A DNA stretch of 64,000 nucleotides. Source: Pyrrhosoma nymphula. Taxonomy: Eukaryota > Arthropoda > Insecta > Odonata > Coenagrionidae. The translations under genes and the position numbers were made by a program. The notes beneath the pieces were generated by a model. That model made no database searches. It saw only the letters and a program-made list of their open reading frames with translations, and was not told the origin of the DNA. Positions 57,545 through 64,000 of the stretch are shown piece after piece. Every line of letters starts with the position of its first letter. Position 1 is the stretch's first letter. Location of the stretch: NCBI GenBank assembly GCA_963573305.1, contig OY754333.1, forward strand, positions 21,821,013-21,885,012, written 5' to 3'.

Positions 57545-58440
57545 TCAGAGCAATGTAGCATCTCTGTTTCACTTTTTCATCTGAAAACGTTACAACTATT
57601 CGTTTTATAAAACGTGGTTTCTTTAACGCAGCGCCGCAAATGTTTCGCATGTGTTTCCTCCACGCTATCTGAATTCAAAGCATTTGTGGTATATTTGTGT
57701 TTTATGCTGAGAGACATGCAAATCTAAACGGCGGAATCTTTTTAGGCGATTGTGGATATCTTTCTTTTGAAGATGAAAGTCCGGTGGTATTAAATGTTAT
57801 TTGTCATGAAAATAAAGGGGATCTGTCAGTATTTAAAAAAAAATTAATTTTAAAATAAATTCACCGTTTTTAAAGTCTCAGTATATTCTGAAAATGAGGA
57901 TGAAACTTTTGTTTGTTGAAATTTTCTTCGTCACAGTTTGAAATATCTCTCTTTTTTCGTAATGCCAACGTCACCAGTGACGACAGCCAACCGTCGCCTT
58001 TTTTCTCGTGGTCCGAAACTTCTTTGTTAACCTTGGTGACTTTATTCAACGACTTTGTTCTGTTCTGTCGCCCTGAGGTAGGAAGAAAGAGTTTTTTGTT
58101 TGTTTTTAAAAAATAAAACGCGCTTTCTGATTCTCTCTTCTCTTTGTTCCGTAGACAACGGCACTCGTTTTATTTTAATCCTCAGCGTCGACCGCGCAGG
58201 CATTTTAACGTTCGTGGAGCGATACCAACATTGCCACCAGGGGATGCTTGTCTGCCCTAGCAACTCCTTCATCATCAGTGTTTCTGTCTAGGGATTGAGA
58301 CCTCCATTCTCCTTTACACCAGCAGTTAATGAGGTCACTTACTTGCTACAAAAATATCGCTATTTCGACCATCAATTCTCTAGGAGGACTCTGTGAATTA
58401 ATTCGAAAAATGGATTGAAAACATTTCCGAAATTCATTCT
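57545..58440. other. No gene recognised
   Basis: No domain in the overlapping frames at 57913-58291. It may include the remainder of the LINE but no RT motif was seen. Confidence 0.45.
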
Positions 58441-58443
58441 TTC

Positions 58444-58495
58444 AAGTGCGATATTCCACAGAGGGAAAATTTTTCTACTGTGGAATATCGCACTT
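58444..58495. repeat. Perfect hairpin, 18-bp arms
   Basis: AAGTGCGATATTCCACAG is followed by a short loop of about 16 bases and then the exact inverse, CTGTGGAATATCGCACTT. Length would suit a small hairpin RNA or a MITE core; no evidence of transcription. Confidence 0.8.
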
Positions 58496-58624
58496 ATGTG
58501 CACTTGCGGGTGACTCCGCAAAGGTAAATATCGTGGCTAATCCCGGTATGCTCAAAATTGGTTCATCCATTCACTTTAAACAAAAATAGAGGGGTCAAAC
58601 GTTGAGTTACCTACGTCAGAGTAT

Positions 58625-59260
58625 ATTTGAATTGAATTGAATTGAAAGATGACTTTATTGTCCTGAGACTTTATGTCCCCTGGAACATTTAAATATTATT
58701 ACATGCCACAACAAATGGGGCCAATGGTGACAGCAATACATACAAATTTCATTAAGGAACACCACATATAAACTTACAATAATCAATGATAAGAAAATAA
58801 ATAACATGTGAAAATTAGGGTGCACAGATTTAAGATCACACATTAAGGATTGAGATTTAAAACAGGCAACATAGATTATCAATCGCATTGCTTACACATT
58901 TTGCATTAAGAATAATGGAATATAAAGTAATAGACACAGCATCAAACAGTATGATAACAAAAGAGCATGACGAATCTCAATCAACATTGCAATGCACAGA
59001 TATGAAATCACATTTCAAGAATTGATCATATCGATTGGATATATGAGAAGATTAAGCAAAGTTACATAACTGATCAGTCATATTTCTCTTGAACAGAAGA
59101 AGTTGAATTGAATTGTTGAATTCTCTTGAATTGTAGAAGAGGTTCTAACATTTTCAGGTGAACAATTCCATAGCTTGCAGGAAGAAATGAGGAAGGAGTG
59201 CTGAAATATTAAAGACTGGTATTTAGGAACATAGAATATCTCAGTGATTCCAGTTGATCT
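58625..59260 (-). mobile_element. CR1-like LINE 3' end
   Basis: Minus strand: the tail (AATTC)n at 58629-58648 follows a 3' region with GGACAATAAAGTC. Further upstream (59200-59060) is SYGIV / KLWNCSPENVRTSSTIQ, the LWNSLP..VR-type ending of CR1-like RT. Pentanucleotide tails of this kind fit CR1-group LINEs. The RT core is missing. Confidence 0.7.
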
Positions 59261-59884
59261 CTTCCCAGTATTTGCATTATATATATAATATTTTCATACA
59301 AATAAGACGGATTTTTTTATTTCAGTACCTTAAACAAACATAAAGCCTTTTGAAGTATACGTCGTTTAACCAATTTCAGCCATTTTATTTTTTTATAATA
59401 AGGCGTAACATGTTCATCGTAACGGATGTTAAAAATAAAACGCAAACAGGAGTTTTGAAGTATTTGGTCTTCTTCCCGGTTCAAGGAGAATGGTTCTGTC
59501 TGCTTATGTGTCCAATAAGTTTTCCTCCTCTACTTCGTGAAAAAAATGTACAATTTAAATTTTTCTTCCACCTTTTATGTCGTAGTTTTTTATCTTAACC
59601 ATCGAATTTAGGAATTACCGTATTTTTCGGGTGTTGAGAAAGCGGTTTTTACAACTGAAATAAGTCTCTTAAATTTTATGTGCGCCTTCGATGACGAAGG
59701 TTACGTTATTCATATGTCTAGGGTAATTCCATATCAGTACTGAACAGTAGCCTGAAATCCTGTATGTAGCCTATACACTAAGAGTACCTTTTAATAATAC
59801 ATAGAAAAGAGAATACTTTTCGGACAATCTCACGGTTAAGGTATATTTGAATGGAAGAGAGTATAAAAATCTTGATTTTTTTCA

Positions 59885-60005
59885 GGCGCTGGCCCCTATC
59901 TCCTTAACACGATTTCTTTCTTCATCTCATTGTCAGCATACGTCCTTTCTCTCTTCATCCCGTCCATAAAGCCAGCTCTCTTCCCCCTCCCCGTTTAACC
60001 AACAT
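59885..60005 (-). mobile_element. RTE-like LINE fragment, copy F
   Basis: CCCCTATCTCCTTAACAC, TTTCTTTCTTCATCTCA and CTCTTCATCCCGTCCATAAAG match, on the minus strand, the C-terminal coding end of copies A and B. Too short and altered to code. Confidence 0.65.
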
Positions 60006-60009
60006 TGTT

Positions 60010-61275
60010 AACACAACAATAGTATTCATGATCTCAGGAAAATCAAAATTGCCGACGTTTTTTTTATCTTCCACCTTCTAATAAATATAAATCTTTATTT
60101 TTTTTAAAGTTGACGATGTGTTGTTGCTCTCTTATTTTTTTAGCAAACATCCAAGTACGCCACGATGAAATCATTGAGGGCTAATGAACCATTAAAAAGG
60201 CTTAATTTTTGAAAACGTCGCCCTCAATTTTCTCGCTTTTTTTCCTCATCTCGTAAAAACCTAGAGGGAGGAGGCTACTAGGTTGGTTGGAAATTTTCGC
60301 ATTGAGTGCTTCCTCCTCTTCTGGTGGAATGGTGGCCCATAAGAGCTCTATCAGCAAGTCCTCTCGCAGGCCACATTACTCTGGCCTGCAAGGGATCTTG
60401 GAAGCTTCAGTCTCGGACACGCCTCCCTCCTTTTGATAGTGTCATATGAAGAAGGGCACGTGCCTAAAGACTTTTTCCGTCGTCGTAAAAAAAACCTCCT
60501 CCTCCTCCCTTCCTTCCTCTACCCGTCCCTTCTGCCTCAGCTTCTTCAATCTTCAAAACTTGGACCCCTTCTTTTTCTCCTCAAGGTGTACACGCGTGCA
60601 AGCAACCTCTGGGATCATAAAATGTAAATTTTTGTCATAAAATGAGTCTCCACTTTCACGTTTTTTTGGTAACTTCACGAAAAAAAGCATCTTTGAGTTA
60701 TTTAATTTTATCGACATCATAAACTAACCATGTTTCTCTTAAATCACTCTTAGGACCGGTTTCAAAATCGTTGTGGTAGTGTTGTAGTTCGACGTGCCTC
60801 GATGGCTAAGGGGATGCTATTGCATACTAATAGAAGTAATAAGTTCCCGTAACCGAAATGGATCCGTTCTGCGCATGACGTCATCCGGATGACACGAAAA
60901 GCAGAAGACTCGAGAATTAAAAAATGGAAATAACGGATGAGCGCTCCGGTGATTTAGATTTTTTAATCAAACGACAGAATGAAGTCAAGTAGATATTTGC
61001 ATCCTTAAGTACTGGTATACAACATATTTGTTTGTTCCGATATTTATTTATCCAGTTACATTACATTGGGCAATTGCGGTGGTAATGATCCATGCATCAC
61101 TCACAATGCTCAATTCGCAGAAAATAATTAATATTTCATATAAACATTATTAGTTGGCTCGCTTAATTTTTGTGAGGCGAAGTGTCTTCTGGAACTCCTT
61201 ATAACATTTTGGGAAAGGATTTAAGACTTCTACAGGTAAGGCGATCCACTCCTCTATCGTCTTCAAGATGCTGGT
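60010..61275. other. No gene recognised
   Basis: A small hairpin occurs at 60369-60396 (GCAGGCCA...TGGCCTGC). No other structure or coding was supported. Confidence 0.45.
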
Positions 61276-61279
61276 GCCA

Positions 61280-61415
61280 TTATGTATAAAATCAGGGACA
61301 GGAAGGGACCTAAAAATGACACGCTGAAGTATCTAGAGGTGACCATAAATAAAAAATCAGGTTGGGTGCAGCATATTCAAAAAGTAACGGGGAGAGGTTT
61401 CAAAATATTACATTT
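61280..61415 (+). mobile_element. LINE RT C-terminal fragment
   Basis: The plus frame reads KYLEVTINKKSGWVQHIQKVTGRGFKIL, matching the YLGV.LDK.LSW..HI..V..KA...L motif after the RT domain of jockey, R1 and CR1-like LINEs. Only this motif remains. Confidence 0.55.
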
Positions 61416-61424
61416 CAGTCAAAT

Positions 61425-62120
61425 TTTCCCGGGAATTCCACCGGGTTAAATTGGTAAACAGCACCGTCGTTTCAACGGCAGTAGCGTAGCCAATGGGGGG
61501 GGGGGGTAGAGGGGGGGAGGCGAATGCCCCATACGCCCCGTGTTCGGGCGCTCCTAAGTCGGTGAATGTTTCCACTCCCTAAGTCCCAAATACATAAAAA
61601 TAAATGTTTATAATACGTTGTCAATTGCCATATTTTGTACAAACCCATCCGCCTACTGCATTACCAACATTTGTTAAGTTTATTAAACTCATTAATTTAT
61701 GAGTTGGCGCCCCCTAAACATTTTCTGCCGCTGGCTACTCCACTGATCAACGGACGACTCGTCCATTGTCATCATGGTGAGTACATGTCGCTGAGTATAA
61801 ACAACGTTAGCCTTTTTCGGGTACATCAATCAGGTAACTCCTGATTGGCCGGAAGGATCTTCAAAATTGCGATAGAAAGGAGGAGTTCTATTTAGATAAA
61901 AGATCCTAACCAACTCACGAGTTATCCTTAAGACCATACCTACAATTATCGTATACTTGTGTTAGTCTTCAGATTGTAATGATTGGAAGGCAGGAGTTTC
62001 ATTTATTCTAGAAGTCTGTTTTTACTCACCCTGATGACGATGGACGAGTCGTCCGTTGAAACGTCGCGTCAGTGCTGTTTACCAATTTAACACGGTGGAA
62101 TTCCCGAGAAAACTTTACAA
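61425..62120. mobile_element. Foldback element split by a hAT-like MITE
   Basis: The left arm (GGGAATTCCACCGGGTTAAATTGG, GGTAAACAGCAC, CGTTTCAACGG) continues after the nested MITE (ACGGACGACTCGTCCATTGTCATCATGGTGAG) and is inverted at 62026-62118 (CTCACCCTGATGACGATGGACGAG, GTCGTCCGTTGAAACG ... CCACCG-type end read inverted). Same arm type as the 50400-50587 palindrome. A CTGATGA...GAAAC core lies at 62031-62062. Confidence 0.75.
61471..61753. mobile_element. hAT-like MITE with 8-bp target duplication and G-tract
   Basis: The element 61479-61745 starts CAGTAGCGTAGCCA and ends with the inverse of CAGTGGAGTAGCCA. Flanking 8-mers are TTCAACGG (61471-61478) and ATCAACGG (61746-61753), 7 of 8 alike. 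Both TIR style and duplication length indicate the hAT superfamily. It contains a G12 run at about 61495-61506. Confidence 0.85.
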
Positions 62121-62187
62121 GCATCATTCGCCGGGAAAGATTTAAATCCCATTTCAACATACTTGTTCGTTTATAATTAGTAAGTGC

Positions 62188-62244
62188 TACATCTACAAAA
62201 TTCCCTGCAAGCCACCTCAAGGGTGTGTGGCAGGGGGTGAGTAG
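62188..62244 (+). repeat. Short conserved repeat, copy 2
   Basis: Partner of 33511-33574. GCAAGCCACCTCAAGGGTGTG then TGGCAGGGGGTGAG. Confidence 0.55.
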
Positions 62245-62249
62245 TCACC

Positions 62250-62905
62250 AACATGCATTACACTATGCCCTAAAGTTTGTGTAACTACAACTATTGATGC
62301 ATTAACATAAATCACTAATGCTTGTCACGAGGCGAAGCCTCACAAGCATGCACTACACTATAGATATGTAACCAATGTTAGAGGAACCGTTTGTAATAAT
62401 GTTCATTGTGACTACATAAACGTATATTTGTATCAAATCAAACGTATATTTGTATCAAATTAATTGATAAATATGTTTTGTCTTGTAAATGACGCTTTAG
62501 TCGTCGAAACCGGTCGACATCAATAAAATAATTAGTGGAATTTTGTACCGTGTTTTTGTGACAATGAATTGTATATGTGTAGTTTGGGAATACAATATTT
62601 ACAGCGGAAATAACCCTAGTGACAGTTTATTTACAAATGACGGTTGAAACCCGTGCCATTTGCAACATTAAAGTTGACTTGTAGTATGGGGAAAACCCAC
62701 ACCTGCTTCGCCCGTGTAGATGTATCAATAGGATATCTAAAAATATTCTCTTATATCCATTGCCGTTGTATCCAAGTACCACACAAGTATCAAATAAACA
62801 ATGCACTCCGTACTTAGCCGTTGCTTGATGTAACCCAAACTACGTCAAAGCGTTCGTCCCAAACTTTGCGCAGCGACCTAATTTTTATTAGTAGCACCAC
62901 GAACA
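62250..62905. other. No gene; small tandem and GAAACCGGTCG motif
   Basis: A 22-bp unit AAACGTATATTTGTATCAAAT is doubled at 62418-62461. GACG-loop-CGTC-GAAACCGGTCGA at about 62491-62520 resembles the end motif of the foldback repeats with a degenerate left half. No coding. Confidence 0.5.
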
Positions 62906-62910
62906 CTAGA

Positions 62911-63640
62911 ATTTAAGGATAGCTGACTCCCAAATTCGGCGTGATACCTTTTATTGAAGCTGCCAACCACGGAGCCACTGTCGTGAGTGAGTCACTAGAA
63001 TCAGATGATCCCTATGTATCACACGTATTTTCGCTTTTTTCAATTTCGAACATGGGGAAATTACGGCAATTTATAGGTAGAAACTAATGGTTTTATTCGT
63101 CAAATGATAATTTTGGAACGATCACGACTACAAAACAAAATCATTAGCGTCAGAATGGGTGATGAGCGTAATTCACGAGTACTTTAATTTGGTAATGCAT
63201 ATTATGATCACATCACAGAAATTTACATCAAAAAGAGAAGAAAACCCAGAATCTGCAAAAATAAATAAGAGATCTAATAATAGAGATTATTGATACATAG
63301 GTAATCATCAGCATCGACCATTCCTTGCTATACTGTAACATGTAGAATACAAGAGTACTTAAATACTTCACACCTAATATTTTGTTCTTTCTCCCGATCG
63401 CGGAATACCCTGTGGAGCATACAGGAACAAACAAGATCTTTTACCCATTTTTAGTCGAACATTCAATCTTTTTCTAAACCAACAATCGGAAATCCCCACA
63501 AGCCGCCATTGGTAAACAAAGTGACCATGTGCCTCAGAGTCCTCACTAATGCCACCTATGGAACGGCTTCAGAAAATTAAACGTAAAAACAATGAAAGCG
63601 CATTGAACTTGGTGGGACTGAGTAGTATTTACCATGGGTG
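62911..63640 (-). repeat. THAP-exon-bearing repeat, copy 2
   Basis: Inverse of 18236-18990. The exon-equivalent (63440-63390, minus strand) starts ATGGGTAAAAGATCTTG but has a one-base deletion after Cys6, so the continuing CSTGYSAIGRKNKILGVK lies in another frame. The donor region is also altered. A dead copy. Confidence 0.75.
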
Positions 63641-64000
63641 TGACCAAATGCAAATGGGGAAAATGTGCTGAGACTGGAGAAGGTAGTGGGTATCCTTTAA
63701 GAAATTATCTCCTTGGGTCACGGGAGGAGGGGAAGGATGGTGGGGATGGGATTGAGAAACAAGGAATTGGGAAGAAATTGGAGCGGAGCCCCTCTGAGAG
63801 AATTGGAAAAGACCGAGGAAACTGCGATTGGCCACGGATAATGTGTCGCCTTTCGCTCCTGCGGTAGCGGAGACCAACTGCTCGGAGTCGTTTCCCTGAA
63901 TGGAACCAAGGATCGATCTCAGTTGGTATTTCTACTCCTCTACCTCAGCTCCTTTCACAATGGAAGGGTAGAACGTCTACTTCACGGGTCACTTGACTTT
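63641..64000. other. No gene recognised
   Basis: A/G-rich. Overlapping frames on both strands show no family. Confidence 0.4.

Overview
This window is eukaryotic, repeat-dominated, AT-rich DNA with no convincing intact host gene. The retroelement and DNA-transposon types point to an arthropod, probably an insect: RTE-like and CR1/jockey-like LINE relics, a gypsy-type gag with a SAP motif, piggyBac, hAT and pogo relatives, and many TTAA-bounded MITEs. I cannot name the species. All calls come from reading the sequence and from family recognition; no search was run.

Layout. 0-5.5 kb: a TTAA MITE, a hAT-like MITE, a nearly 2 kb RTE-like LINE on the minus strand and a broken transposase-like coding relic. 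5.5-18 kb: mostly featureless AT-rich DNA with short LINE relics, two related GTTTAC-ended MITEs, a dispersed 220-bp repeat and an array of GTCTCAGAGAC palindromes. 18-29 kb: a repeat carrying a THAP-like first exon, a foldback element with a 133-bp tandem expansion, LINE relics, a MITE with exact 6-bp target duplications and a second TTAA MITE. 29-34 kb: a LINE 3' end, two TTAA MITEs abutting at a single TTAA, a tRNA-derived SINE and a 1-kb MITE. 34.7-38.6 kb: a young gypsy-like LTR element on the minus strand with 608-bp LTRs that differ at about two positions; it has gag but no pol. 39-50 kb: further MITEs, a foldback with TA microsatellites and a pogo/Tigger-like MITE. 50-62 kb: the most layered part. 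It holds an RTE LINE split by a foldback element containing a perfect 188-bp palindrome, a second tRNA-SINE, a piggyBac relic with a MITE inside, a LINE with PHD-type ORF1 and endonuclease split by a TA-flanked foldback MITE, and a foldback split by a hAT MITE with 8-bp duplications. 62-64 kb: a second, inverted copy of the THAP-exon repeat.

The genes do not form a pathway; they are remnants of separate mobile elements nested in one another. The observations most worth following are the recurring CTGATGA-hairpin-GAAAC motif (hammerhead-ribozyme-like) in several foldback elements, the perfect palindrome, the gag-only LTR element and the repeated THAP-like exon.
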